NCBI GenBank assembly: GCA_030427555.1
Contig: JAUIBC010000007.1
Coordinates: forward strand, 1-35,978
Reading direction: 5' to 3'
Length of the DNA: 35,978 nucleotides
DNA from: Gammaproteobacteria bacterium
GTDB lineage: Bacteria > Pseudomonadota > Gammaproteobacteria > Legionellales > Legionellaceae
Shown: positions 20,884-29,536 of the stretch, piece by piece
Numbering within the stretch: position 1 is the stretch's first letter
Layout: each line of letters begins with the position of its first letter
The notes under the pieces: model-generated
What the model saw: the letters and a program-made list of their open reading frames with translations, nothing else
Databases searched by the model: none
What the model was told of the DNA's origin: nothing
Made by a program: the position numbers and the translations under genes

Positions 20884-20953
20884 CTCCGGGTTGCGCCTCC
20901 ACATTTCCCATCTTCCACCTATAAAAGGACCCAGGTTGATGTGTCGAAATGTG
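20884..20953 (-). promoter_or_regulatory. rpsB leader with potential SD-sequestering pseudoknot
   Basis: In RNA sense, CACATTTC (rc of 20946-20953) pairs with GAAATGTG (rc of 20900-20907). Inside that loop, CUGGGU (rc of 20929-20934) can pair with ACCCGG (rc of 20886-20891), whose last two G residues are the start of the Shine-Dalgarno GGAG. The order of arms is that of an H-type pseudoknot. E. coli rpsB is known to be autoregulated by S2 through its leader; this looks like the local equivalent. The 6-bp second helix contains one G-U pair. Confidence 0.5.
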
Positions 20954-20977
20954 TGTGTGGTTTAAAAATTCGGAGTA

Positions 20978-21006
20978 TTTATATCACAATTATGAATAAT
21001 TAACAA
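20978..21006 (-). promoter_or_regulatory. Probable promoter of the rpsB-korB operon
   Basis: On the minus strand TTGTTA (rc of 21001-21006) and TATAAA (rc of 20978-20983) are 17 bp apart, upstream of the structured rpsB leader. The expected leader is about 90-95 nt. Confidence 0.6.
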
Positions 21007-21050
21007 TTATTATAAACAGTTTCTCAGAATAACAGACTTAGATAGAAATA

Positions 21051-21076
21051 TTAGGGTGTGTTGACAACTACCCTAA
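21051..21076 (-). terminator. 7-bp hairpin at the end of the permease gene
   Basis: TTAGGGT (21051-21057) and ACCCTAA (21070-21076) make a perfect stem with a 12-nt loop overlapping the permease stop codon. It could end the rnm-to-permease transcript. No T-run follows on the minus strand (TATTTCTAT), so the call is weak. The loop and right arm contain the 13-mer shared with 629-641. Confidence 0.35.
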
Positions 21077-22263
21077 AGTAAGTTTTTTATTTCTTGTAAG
21101 ATAACTAAAATAAAAAAAATGGCGCTAATTACTAAAAATAAATTTTTCTTAATTGTAGAAAAAGTGTATTTTCTAATTTTGTTACGCTCATTATATACCA
21201 TTAGCACTGGGAATAACCCTAATAAAACAGCAACAAATATTCCTGCAAAACCAAGTACTTGAACAAATGCATTAGGTGCTATACAAGTAATTAAAATTGG
21301 CGGTATATAAACTAACAATAATAAAAAAATTCGATTTATTCTATAAGATTTGATCTTTAAATTATCTGCAAGAAAATGAATAAGAGCTATTGAAATTCCC
21401 ATAAATGAGGTAATCGCAGCAAAAATTGCAAATACTCTTCCTAAAACGTTAACAATATTATTTTGCGTAGATTTAGCGAGAGATAATATTACCCCAGTAC
21501 CATTATCTCCAACTTTTAACAAATATTGAAGCCCTCCTTCACCAAACAAAGGAATATGCCCAAGGGTAATCCATTCCCAAGCAGTATAGGCTAAAAGCGC
21601 GATTATCCCACCAAACAAAATGGCTATTTGTGCAGATTTTTTATCATAATCAAGATATTCTGTAACGGCAGGAACAATAATACTAAAACCAAAAGTAGTT
21701 AACAGCATGGGTAAAGAAGGAAATATTGCTGAAAAATCAGCATGTTTAATAAATTTATAATCGCTAGGCAATATGCTAACACTTACAGTTATTGCAAATG
21801 CTATAATAAGACATACTGCCAATAAGTTATTAATATTATATATAAATTTTTCGCCAAAATATAAAATTAACGCAAAAATAATGGTAAAACTAAGAATAAT
21901 TGGCAAATTTGAAATCTCTATATAATTACCAATTAACACCCTTAACCATGCTGATCCGGCAATCATATAAGTACATAGTAACGCATATAATAGAGCAAGA
22001 ATAACTATTGCTGAAAATATCTGTCCGGTTTTACCAAGAGTCATTTTTATCATGGTTGACAAGTTATAACTACCACGTACTTGCATTTTTACTTCCAAGA
22101 TATAAAGAGCTGCTATAGTCATAAATATCCAAGAGATTATAAATGCTATTATGGTTGGGAAAAAACCAGCATTACTTGTAGCTATTGGTAGGCCTAAAAT
22201 TCCAGTTCCTACTGAAGTACCTGTTACCATTAAAATAGCGTTTAAAGTTTTTAATTTGCTCAT
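21073..22263 (-). CDS. Hydroxy/aromatic amino acid permease (TyrP/Mtr-like, HAAAP family)
   Basis: This 396-residue inner-membrane protein has about eleven hydrophobic segments. The first, with GTSVGTGILGLPIATSNAG at residues 14-32, is the substrate/ion-binding unwound helix of the HAAAP branch of the APC superfamily; TyrP, Mtr and SdaC share it. Proton-coupled uptake of tyrosine, tryptophan or a related amino acid is expected; the exact substrate is not readable. It follows relA by 33 bp, so it is probably cotranscribed with the rnm-relA run. Intracellular Legionellales carry many such permeases. No truncation seen. Confidence 0.85.
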   Translation of the reverse strand: MSKLKTLNAILMVTGTSVGTGILGLPIATSNAGFFPTIIAFIISWIFMTIAALYILEVKMQVRGSYNLSTMIKMTLGKTGQIFSAIVILALLYALLCTYMIAGSAWLRVLIGNYIEISNLPIILSFTIIFALILYFGEKFIYNINNLLAVCLIIAFAITVSVSILPSDYKFIKHADFSAIFPSLPMLLTTFGFSIIVPAVTEYLDYDKKSAQIAILFGGIIALLAYTAWEWITLGHIPLFGEGGLQYLLKVGDNGTGVILSLAKSTQNNIVNVLGRVFAIFAAITSFMGISIALIHFLADNLKIKSYRINRIFLLLLVYIPPILITCIAPNAFVQVLGFAGIFVAVLLGLFPVLMVYNERNKIRKYTFSTIKKNLFLVISAIFFILVILQEIKNLL

Positions 22264-22296
22264 ATATCCAAAATACTTAAAATGAGAATTTTATTA

Positions 22297-24489
22297 TTAA
22301 ATAATGCGTCTTGTTTCCACAACATTAGGAATCTGTCCAATTCTATCTAAAATTCTTGCTAAACTATTTAAACCGTCCGTTGCTATTGTTAACTTTACCT
22401 GCAAAATATTTTCCAATTTATCATCCTCGGTTTCTAATGAATATACGTGGGCACGCTCGCTGGTTAATAGATTAGTTATATCACGTACCAATGTTGATCT
22501 GTTAAAAGCACGAATTAATATATTTACCATGTACTGTTCGTGATTTTTTTGACGCCAACTAACTTCTAAAAAGCGATTTTTTTGTTTACTAGTCGCGTTT
22601 AATATGTTTTTGCAATTTTGACGATGAATGGATACTCCTCGACCTATGGTGACGTATCCTATAACCTCGTCTCCAGGTAATGGTTGGCAGCAACGGGCTA
22701 TATGGGTTAATAAATTTCCTACTCCTTCGAGAATTAAGCTATTGGTGGGTGACTTAGTTATTTTTTTGGTTTTAATGATTTTTTGTAGGTTTGCATCAGT
22801 TCGTTCGGTTGGGGCAACTCGTGCTAGAATCTGACCTATTTTTAAATCTCCACGACCTAATGCTGCACACAAATCATCAATTGATTTAAATTTTAATGAA
22901 GGTAAAACTCTCTCTACCAAATCTACCTTTATTCCAAGGTTTTTTAGCTCTTTATCGAGAATCTCATGGCCTTCGGTACAATTTTCTTCATAATTTTGTT
23001 GTTTAAACCAATGTAATACTTTAGCCCTAGCTTTAGAGGTTTTTAAATAATTTAAATTTGGATTTATCCAATCTCTGGATGGCCTCTCTTCTTTTCCGGT
23101 TAATATTTCAACTTTGTCGCCTGTTTTTAATGTGTAAGTAAGAGGAACAATAGAGCCATTTACCTTGGCGCCACGACAACGATGACCAATTTGAGAATGA
23201 ACATGATAAGCAAAGTCTAAAGTTGTAACTCCAATTGGTAAATCTAAAATATCACCATCTGGTGTGAAAACGTATACTCTATCTTCTAAAAACTCTGTTT
23301 CAATGGTATTAATGCCTTTGTTTGCTGATACATCTCGATGCCAAGCTAAAACTTCACGTAGCCACTCTATTTTACGCTCATGACTGGCTCGAGATTGCAA
23401 TTTGCCCTCTTTATATTTCCAATGTGCTGCAACTCCCATTTCAGCTAATTCATGCATTTGAAAAGTACGGATTTGCACTTCAAAAACTCTATTTTCTGGT
23501 CCTATTACAGCTGTATGTAATGATTGATAACCATTATCTTTGGGATTAATAATATAATCATCAAATTCCTTTATTATTTGTTGCCATTTTGCATGAATTA
23601 GGCCTAACACTTCATAACATTGCTCTTTAGTATCAACTAAAATTCGTACTGCCGTTGCATCATATATTTCACTGATATCGACTTTTTTACGTGTCATCTT
23701 ATTAGCTATACTATTAATATGCTTAGAACGACCATAAACAGCAAAATGTTCGATATCCATTTCTTTTAAATGTTGTTTTAAATCTTCAACGATTAAATTG
23801 ACATACCTATCTCTATCAAGTCGCTTTGCATTTAAACCAGCGGCTATTGTTTTATACTCAACAGGCTTTAAATAGCGAAATGCTAAATCTTCCATTTCCC
23901 ATTTGATAGCACCAATCCCTAATCTATTTGCAAGAGGAGCATAGATTTCCATAACTTCTGTTGCAATATTTTTACGCATATGATTAGGCATAGGGGCAAC
24001 TGAACGTAAAGCGCATAGTCTATCAGCTAATTTTATTAATACCGAGCGCACATCATCTACCATTGCCAATAACATCTTACGCATATTATCTATTTGATGT
24101 TTACTTTCTGGAGATTTATTGAAGATTGAAATGGCGCTCATTTTTTCCGCACCATCAACTAAACGCGCCACACTTTTGCCTAGTTGTTCACTAACGTCAT
24201 CGATTGACAATTCAGCATAATGTACGCTGACATAAATAATTGCTGCGGCAAGTGTTTCTTGATCTACTTCCAAATCAGCTAGAACATCGGCCATAGCCAA
24301 TCCTTGCTGTAAACATGACTCACCTGTGTCAGTTGCAATATCATAACCAGAAAGATGACTTAATGTGCATGCATTGCGCAGAAGATCTAAATCTTGAAAA
24401 TATCCCTTACTACCAATTCCATCAAGCCATTGTTCAACATCAATGCTACCATCAGCATTAAGAGGCATATTTTCTTTGACTTTTACCAT
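22297..24489 (-). CDS. relA: (p)ppGpp synthetase I RelA
   Basis: RelA makes (p)ppGpp on starved ribosomes. The N-terminal HD hydrolase domain is degenerate: the position of the catalytic HD pair reads YVSV (residues 86-89). The synthetase domain carries EFDD at 308-311, the acidic EXDD form typical of RelA as opposed to the RXKD of SpoT. A TGS domain (VFTPDGDILDLP..TTLDFAYHVHS) follows around residues 390-450, then a zinc-finger-like region with HIARCCQPLPGDEVIGY and a C-terminal ACT domain. The length of 730 is typical (E. coli 744). It lies 6 bp after rlmD, the same pairing as in E. coli. Confidence 0.94.
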   Translation of the reverse strand: MVKVKENMPLNADGSIDVEQWLDGIGSKGYFQDLDLLRNACTLSHLSGYDIATDTGESCLQQGLAMADVLADLEVDQETLAAAIIYVSVHYAELSIDDVSEQLGKSVARLVDGAEKMSAISIFNKSPESKHQIDNMRKMLLAMVDDVRSVLIKLADRLCALRSVAPMPNHMRKNIATEVMEIYAPLANRLGIGAIKWEMEDLAFRYLKPVEYKTIAAGLNAKRLDRDRYVNLIVEDLKQHLKEMDIEHFAVYGRSKHINSIANKMTRKKVDISEIYDATAVRILVDTKEQCYEVLGLIHAKWQQIIKEFDDYIINPKDNGYQSLHTAVIGPENRVFEVQIRTFQMHELAEMGVAAHWKYKEGKLQSRASHERKIEWLREVLAWHRDVSANKGINTIETEFLEDRVYVFTPDGDILDLPIGVTTLDFAYHVHSQIGHRCRGAKVNGSIVPLTYTLKTGDKVEILTGKEERPSRDWINPNLNYLKTSKARAKVLHWFKQQNYEENCTEGHEILDKELKNLGIKVDLVERVLPSLKFKSIDDLCAALGRGDLKIGQILARVAPTERTDANLQKIIKTKKITKSPTNSLILEGVGNLLTHIARCCQPLPGDEVIGYVTIGRGVSIHRQNCKNILNATSKQKNRFLEVSWRQKNHEQYMVNILIRAFNRSTLVRDITNLLTSERAHVYSLETEDDKLENILQVKLTIATDGLNSLARILDRIGQIPNVVETRRII

Positions 24490-24495
24490 AACACT

Positions 24496-25812
24496 TTATT
24501 TCCTTACAAATAGTGCGATAGATTCTACATGAGCAGTATTAGGAAACATATCCATTACACCAACGGATTCTAATTTATATCCTAGTTTATTAACCAATAA
24601 ATCAGTATCTCTAGCTAAAGTAGCCGGATTACAAGATACATATACTATACGCTCTAAATTTAAATTGCCAAGTTGTTTAATTACTTCAAAGGCCCCACTT
24701 CTGGGTGGGTCTAACAATAACTTATTAACATTTTTAAATTTATGGATAATTGATGTAAAATTTTGATCTAAATCACAGGCCATGAAAGAGGCATTATTGA
24801 TATTATTGCTTTGCATATTCATTTCAGCTCTAGAAACCATAGCATCATTACCTTCAACCCCATAAACCTCTTTACAGTTCTTAGCAATTGGAAGGGAAAA
24901 ATTACCTAAACCACAAAACAGATCCAATACAACATCATCTTTATTTAAATTAAGTAACTGTATAGCTTGCGCTACCATTTTACGATTAATTTTGCTATTT
25001 ACCTGGGTAAAATCTGTTGGTTTAAATTTAAAAGAAACATCAAATTCAGGCAAATTATAGGCTAAAAACTCTGAAGCACTAGAAGGGTAAAATAAATATA
25101 CGCTTTCTGGCCCTGCTGGCTGTAAATATATTATGAAGTTGTTCTCATCTGAAAATGCTTTTAGCTTTTCTTGATCGTCTGGGCTTAGAGAGTCAAGATT
25201 TCTAAAAATTAATGCAACTTCAACATCACCTGCTGCCACTTCAATTTGTGCAATTACGTTAGGTGAGGTAAAACTACTTAAAAGAGCACGCAGTTTATCA
25301 ATAGAATCTGCTACTTGTTTATGTAAAATCAAACAATTATGCAAATCTGCAATAAAACGAGGATTATTTCGTTCGCGAAAGCCAACCAATACTTCGCCTT
25401 TTTTACTTACATAACGTGCACTTAAGCGTGCCTTATTACGATAATGCCAGTTATCAGCTACTAAAGGATTTAAAATTTGTTTTGGTTCGACTTTTGCATA
25501 TTTATTTAATAAATTTAGCAATAAATTTTGTTTTACTTCTATTTGCTTTGCAGAATCTAAATGTTGCAATGAACAACCACCACATATTGCATAATGCTGA
25601 CATTGCGGCACCACTCTATCTTTAGATGGCTCTTCTATAGAAACAACTATGCCTTCATCATAGTCTTTCTTGCGTCTTGTATAAGAAAAAGTAACTGTTT
25701 CATTGGCTAACGCGCCATTTATAAACGTTGTTTTACCATCAATGCGCGCTATACCACGACCATCATGACTAAAATTTTCAACGTATGTTTGTTTTTGTAA
25801 TTTATGCTTCAT
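24496..25812 (-). CDS. rlmD: 23S rRNA (uracil-1939) C5-methyltransferase RlmD (RumA)
   Basis: The enzyme methylates U1939 of 23S rRNA using SAM. A TRAM domain occupies about residues 1-60, followed by a 4Fe-4S site with C71, C77, C80 (CQHYAICGGC) and C160. The SAM-binding LDLFCGLGNFSLP, LLDPPRSG and the nucleophilic cysteine in VSCNPATLARD are all present. Length 438 (E. coli 433). Its neighbour relA is conserved. RlmC/TrmA relatives are excluded by the Fe-S motif plus TRAM combination and by synteny. Confidence 0.93.
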   Translation of the reverse strand: MKHKLQKQTYVENFSHDGRGIARIDGKTTFINGALANETVTFSYTRRKKDYDEGIVVSIEEPSKDRVVPQCQHYAICGGCSLQHLDSAKQIEVKQNLLLNLLNKYAKVEPKQILNPLVADNWHYRNKARLSARYVSKKGEVLVGFRERNNPRFIADLHNCLILHKQVADSIDKLRALLSSFTSPNVIAQIEVAAGDVEVALIFRNLDSLSPDDQEKLKAFSDENNFIIYLQPAGPESVYLFYPSSASEFLAYNLPEFDVSFKFKPTDFTQVNSKINRKMVAQAIQLLNLNKDDVVLDLFCGLGNFSLPIAKNCKEVYGVEGNDAMVSRAEMNMQSNNINNASFMACDLDQNFTSIIHKFKNVNKLLLDPPRSGAFEVIKQLGNLNLERIVYVSCNPATLARDTDLLVNKLGYKLESVGVMDMFPNTAHVESIALFVRK

Positions 25813-25827
25813 AGAAAAATCTCGATT

Positions 25828-26565
25828 CTAGAAATTACTAGCAACAAATGTATCAACTTCACTACTAGTTAATTCTTGATACTCACCGCGAGCGAGTGAA
25901 CGTGGCATAGATAAATTTGCGAAACGAACTCGAATAAGGCGACTTACTTCTAATCCTTGGGAATTCCACAACCTTCGTACTTCACGGTTTCGTCCTTCGG
26001 TCAAAACCACATAGTACCAAGAGTTAACGCCTTCTCCTCCTGCATATTTTACACTTTTGAATTTTGCAAAACCATCTTCTAATTCAACACCGTTTTGCAG
26101 ATTTTTAAGCACGTCTTTACTTACTTCTCCATAAACACGCACCGCATATTCACGCTCAAAATTATTTCTAGGGTGCATTAATTTATTAGCAAGATCGCCA
26201 TCATTGGTAAATATTAGCAAGCCTGAGGTATTTATATCTAAGCGTCCTACTTGAATCCATCTACCAGGTGTTATTTTAGGTAATTTATCAAAAACTGTTT
26301 TGGTGTGCTTTGGATCTTTATTACTAGAAATCTCGCCAACAGGTTTATGATAAATAATAATCCTAGTTTTATTTGGATTGGCAAGTGGATTTTTAATAAA
26401 GCGGCCACGAACGTTAATTTTATCTTCCGCTGTAACAGTATCTCCAAGTTTGGCAATCGAACCATTTACTGTAACTTGACCATTTTCAATCCATTTTTCC
26501 ATTTCCCGTCTAGAGCCTAGTCCTGCTTGGCTTAGTACTTTTTGTAATCTTTGTTTATCAATCAT
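25828..26565 (-). CDS. rluB: 23S rRNA pseudouridine synthase RluB-like
   Basis: An S4 RNA-binding domain (residues 4-50, with RLQKVLSQAGLGSRR) precedes an RsuA-type pseudouridine synthase domain. The catalytic aspartate is D110 in VGRLDINTSGLLIFTNDG; LTEGRNREVRRLW is the conserved late motif. Family members RluB, RluE, RluF and RsuA are close; RluB (position 2605 of 23S rRNA) is favoured by the S4 domain, overall resemblance and its usual neighbours here (yciO and rnm nearby). It is shorter than E. coli RluB (291), lacking its long basic C-terminal tail. Confidence 0.82.
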   Translation of the reverse strand: MIDKQRLQKVLSQAGLGSRREMEKWIENGQVTVNGSIAKLGDTVTAEDKINVRGRFIKNPLANPNKTRIIIYHKPVGEISSNKDPKHTKTVFDKLPKITPGRWIQVGRLDINTSGLLIFTNDGDLANKLMHPRNNFEREYAVRVYGEVSKDVLKNLQNGVELEDGFAKFKSVKYAGGEGVNSWYYVVLTEGRNREVRRLWNSQGLEVSRLIRVRFANLSMPRSLARGEYQELTSSEVDTFVASNF

Positions 26566-26574
26566 AACAACATC

Positions 26575-27786
26575 CTAATAATCGATATTCATGGCTTCTT
26601 TTATCTCTTCAAGAGTTTTCGCTGCTTGTTCGCGAGCATTTTCACTCCCTTCAGAGACAATTCTTTTTACAGAGCCAAGATCTGATTCATAGTCTTTTAT
26701 TGAGCTTTGAATACTTGCTAATTCATTTGTAACCGCATCAATAACTGGGCGTTTACATTCAATACAACCAATTCCAGCTGTTTTACAACCAGTCTGCACC
26801 CAAGACTTTACTTCTTCGTCTGAATATACTTTATGAAATTGCCAAACAGGACATTTGTCAGGATCTCCTGGATCTGTACGTTTTACTCTTGCTGGGTCAG
26901 TTGGCATTGTTCTAATTTTCTTTTCTATTTCAGCCGGTTCTTCACGCAAGCTAATACAATTATTGTAGGACTTAGACATTTTTTGTCCATCTAAACCAGG
27001 TAATTTAGACTGTTCAGTTAATAAAGCTTGTGGTTCTGGTAAAATTATCTTACCTAAGCCATCCAAGTGTCCTAGTAATCTTTCTTTATCACCTATAGAT
27101 AGGCTGTGCTGAGATTCTACTAATGCACTAGCTGTTTTGAGAGAATCTTGACATCCTTCTTGTTGAAATTTAGTTCTAAACTGATTATACAGTTTACTAT
27201 TCTTTTTCCCCATTTTTTTAATTGCTTCTTGTACATGCAACTCAAAATCTTTTTCTCGACCATATAAATAGTTAAAGCGCCTTGCAATTTCACGAATCAA
27301 TTCAACGTGGGAAACTTGATCTTCGCCAACAGGAACTAAATCAGCTTTATAAAGTAAAACATCAGCACTTTGTAGTAGAGGATATCCAAGGAATCCGTAT
27401 GTAGATAAATCTTTTTCATGCAGTTTTTCTTGTTGATCTTTGTAAGTTGGAACTCGTTCTAGCCAACCAATTGGAGTTATCATTGATAACAATAAAAATA
27501 ATTCGGCATGCTCAGGCACCCAAGATTGGATAAATATATTAGATAATCCTGGATTTATACCACATGCAAGCCAATCAATAACCATATCCCAAATATTCTG
27601 CTCAATTTTTCTTGGATCATCATAATTAGTAGTTAATCCATGCCAATCTGCAACAAAATAAGAACAATCGTATTGATGTTGTAGTTTTGCCCAATTTTTT
27701 AAAACACCATGATAATGGCCTAAGTGCAATCGCCCACTTGCGCGCATTCCTGATACTATTCTTTTACTGCTACTAAAGATTGACAT
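26575..27786 (-). CDS. trpS: Tryptophanyl-tRNA synthetase with 4Fe-4S-type cysteine motif
   Basis: TrpRS charges tRNA-Trp. From the ATG at 27786 (GAGAGGG ribosome binding site) it is 403 residues; an upstream in-frame start at 27813 would add nine and lacks a site. HLGH at 21-24 is the HIGH motif and KMSKS is at 269-273. C312-x21-C334-x6-C341-x2-C344 matches the C-x22-C-x6-C-x2-C set that binds a 4Fe-4S cluster at the anticodon-binding side in Thermotoga TrpRS, apart from one residue of spacing. The family of about 400 residues is longer than E. coli TrpRS (334), with an insert around 185-245. It lies 30 bp after yciO. Confidence 0.95.
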   Translation of the reverse strand: MSIFSSSKRIVSGMRASGRLHLGHYHGVLKNWAKLQHQYDCSYFVADWHGLTTNYDDPRKIEQNIWDMVIDWLACGINPGLSNIFIQSWVPEHAELFLLLSMITPIGWLERVPTYKDQQEKLHEKDLSTYGFLGYPLLQSADVLLYKADLVPVGEDQVSHVELIREIARRFNYLYGREKDFELHVQEAIKKMGKKNSKLYNQFRTKFQQEGCQDSLKTASALVESQHSLSIGDKERLLGHLDGLGKIILPEPQALLTEQSKLPGLDGQKMSKSYNNCISLREEPAEIEKKIRTMPTDPARVKRTDPGDPDKCPVWQFHKVYSDEEVKSWVQTGCKTAGIGCIECKRPVIDAVTNELASIQSSIKDYESDLGSVKRIVSEGSENAREQAAKTLEEIKEAMNIDY

Positions 27787-27816
27787 TACCCTCTCACATA
27801 TAAAAATATACAACTC

Positions 27817-28440
27817 CTAAACTTCAAATGGTTTAGGATCTCCTTTTCCAACTCGTAATATTTTAGGAAATTCTTCCGTTAGGTCAACAATCGTAGTTGG
27901 ATCATGACTACAGTTTCCACCATTAATTACTAAATCTACTTTATTGCCAAGTAAATCCAAAATAGCATCAGGCTCACTAAGAGGAGCTTCTGCTCCTGGC
28001 AATATTAGAGTGGAACTCATGATAGGCGCTTCAAGTGATTCTAGTAAGGCAAGACAAATTGTATGTTCCGGAACTCGCAATCCTAGAGATCTTTTCTTGG
28101 GATGTAACATTAACCGTGGGACTTCCCGTGTTGCATTTAGTATAAAAGTATATGATCCAGGAGTAAATGCTTTTAAAAGCCTATATATAGGATTAGTAAC
28201 AATTGCATAGGTACTTAATTCGGACAAATCTCGACAAACTAGGGTCATATTATGATTTTTATCCAATTGACGCAACTGCCTAATTCTCTCTAAGCCTTTT
28301 TTATTACCTAACTTACATCCTAAAGCATAACCAGAATCAGTTGGATAAACAATTAGACCACCATCTTCAATAATTTTTGCGGCTTGGCGTAACAACCTTG
28401 CTTGAGGATTATCGGGATGAATTGCAAAAATTTCACTCAT
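27817..28440 (-). CDS. yciO: YciO/Sua5/YrdC family protein
   Basis: The 207-residue protein has the YrdC-like fold that binds ATP, threonine and bicarbonate in TsaC. GLIVYPTDSGYALGC near residues 29-43 and KNHNMTLVCRDLSELSTYA match the YciO branch, which has SGYALG where TsaC has TVYGLG. YciO's physiological role is unclear, although it can show weak threonylcarbamoyladenylate synthase activity. It directly follows rnm (5 bp), as in E. coli, supporting YciO over TsaC. Confidence 0.88.
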   Translation of the reverse strand: MSEIFAIHPDNPQARLLRQAAKIIEDGGLIVYPTDSGYALGCKLGNKKGLERIRQLRQLDKNHNMTLVCRDLSELSTYAIVTNPIYRLLKAFTPGSYTFILNATREVPRLMLHPKKRSLGLRVPEHTICLALLESLEAPIMSSTLILPGAEAPLSEPDAILDLLGNKVDLVINGGNCSHDPTTIVDLTEEFPKILRVGKGDPKPFEV

Positions 28441-28445
28441 TTAGT

Positions 28446-29273
28446 TTAACTCCATTTATGCCAAATCGGGATACAAGTTTGCGGTAATAATTTTTGCCTG
28501 CCTATACCAACCCGTGAAATATTATCAGCGTGAAAATCAGATCCTGATGAAGCAAATAAAGAATACTCTTTACATAAAACTGCTAGTTTATTTATATCCA
28601 TAATTTGCAAATCTGATGATACAACTTCAAGCCCATCTCCTCCAGCATTTTTAAAATCACCGATCAGTTTAATAAGCTTGCTATTAGTTAGTTTATATTT
28701 AAGGGGATGAGCTATAACCGCATCACCACCAGCATTTTTAATCATAACAACAGCATCTATCAAATCGACCCAACAACTTGAAACATATGCTTTTTTATTT
28801 TTGGCTAGATATTCATCAAAAGCTTGTGGTAGATCACGAATAAGTCCTTCATCAAGCATAACTTTTGCAAAATGTGGTCTTCCGATATTATCATTACAAG
28901 CGTATTTTTTAGCCTTTTCAAAGGAATTTTTAATCCCAAATTTTTCTAATTTAGCAGAAATTTCTTGCGCTCTATTTATTCTATTTTCTTTTTGGGTTTT
29001 AAATAAATTGTGCAAATCTTCATTATTTAAATCAAAGTTATAAGCTAAAACATGAATATCATATTTTAGCCAACGAGTACTAATCTCAACTCCATTTATA
29101 ATGTTGACTTTTTGAGAAGAATTAGCCACACGTAAAGCATTAATTCCAGCAATAGTATCATGATCTGTCAAGGCAAAAATTTCAACGTTAGCTTGCAGTG
29201 CTCTATCTAGTAATTCTTTTGGTGTTAAAGAACCATCTGAAAAATCGCTATGGCAATGTAAATCAACAATCAT
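28446..29273 (-). CDS. rnm: PHP-domain 5'-nucleotidase/RNase AM (YciV/Rnm)
   Basis: A PHP-family phosphoesterase: DLHCHSDFSDGSLTP at residues 4-18, LTDHD at 35-39, a histidine in VIAHPLKY and GSDFHAD near the C terminus supply the metal ligands. In E. coli the YciV product (RNase AM) trims 5' ends of rRNA precursors and hydrolyses 3',5'-bisphosphates. The 275 residues fit E. coli's 293. It is the first gene of the minus-strand run and has its own promoter. Confidence 0.88.
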   Translation of the reverse strand: MIVDLHCHSDFSDGSLTPKELLDRALQANVEIFALTDHDTIAGINALRVANSSQKVNIINGVEISTRWLKYDIHVLAYNFDLNNEDLHNLFKTQKENRINRAQEISAKLEKFGIKNSFEKAKKYACNDNIGRPHFAKVMLDEGLIRDLPQAFDEYLAKNKKAYVSSCWVDLIDAVVMIKNAGGDAVIAHPLKYKLTNSKLIKLIGDFKNAGGDGLEVVSSDLQIMDINKLAVLCKEYSLFASSGSDFHADNISRVGIGRQKLLPQTCIPIWHKWS

Positions 29274-29301
29274 ATTTTTCTAAAATATAAAATTATCTAC
29301 C

Positions 29302-29331
29302 AGTATAACTTTTATAAGGTATAATTGACAA
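29302..29331 (-). promoter_or_regulatory. Probable promoter of the rnm operon
   Basis: On the minus strand TTGTCA (rc of 29326-29331), 18 bp, and TATACT (rc of 29302-29307) lie about 30 bp upstream of the rnm ATG. The transposon inserted about 40 bp further upstream, so this promoter survived. Confidence 0.6.
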
Positions 29332-29368
29332 TTAAAATGGTTAATAATTATAAATTTCGGCGTTTTTC

Positions 29369-29373
29369 GTAAG
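29369..29373 (+). repeat. Target-site duplication, left copy (GTAAG)
   Basis: GTAAG immediately outside the left terminal repeat; the same five bases in the same orientation follow the right terminal repeat at 32517-32521. A 5-bp duplication is what Tn402/Tn5053-type transposition leaves. Confidence 0.85.
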
Positions 29374-29401
29374 TGTCACTTTTCTAAGTTGATGTCAGCA
29401 G
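29374..29401 (+). repeat. Left terminal inverted repeat (28 bp, IRi side)
   Basis: Identical over 28 bases to the reverse complement of 32489-32516. It starts TGTCACTTTT and ends GTCAGCAG. It is the end distal to the transposase, equivalent to IRi. Confidence 0.9.
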
Positions 29402-29461
29402 ATTATCAAAGTCCATGTCAACAAAAATTTAGATTCGAGCTGACGCTCACGCCGAAGATTT

Positions 29462-29496
29462 ATGAACTACTCCTAGTAAAGCAACGAGTAGTTCAT
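29462..29496. terminator. 11-bp hairpin at the cargo end of the transposon
   Basis: ATGAACTACTC (29462-29472) and GAGTAGTTCAT (29486-29496) form a perfect stem with a 13-nt loop, followed on the plus strand by TTTTA. It lies just beyond the broken nuclease gene and may have been its terminator or insulated the transposon from outside transcription. Confidence 0.45.
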
Positions 29497-29536
29497 TTTA
29501 ATGAAAACAAGGTAAAGAGAAGAGTTAATTTATTTT

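Noticed and set aside
22297-24489. SpoT rather than RelA
   Set aside because: The HD hydrolase residues are replaced and the synthetase has the EXDD-type acidic motif; rlmD is the neighbour as in RelA loci.
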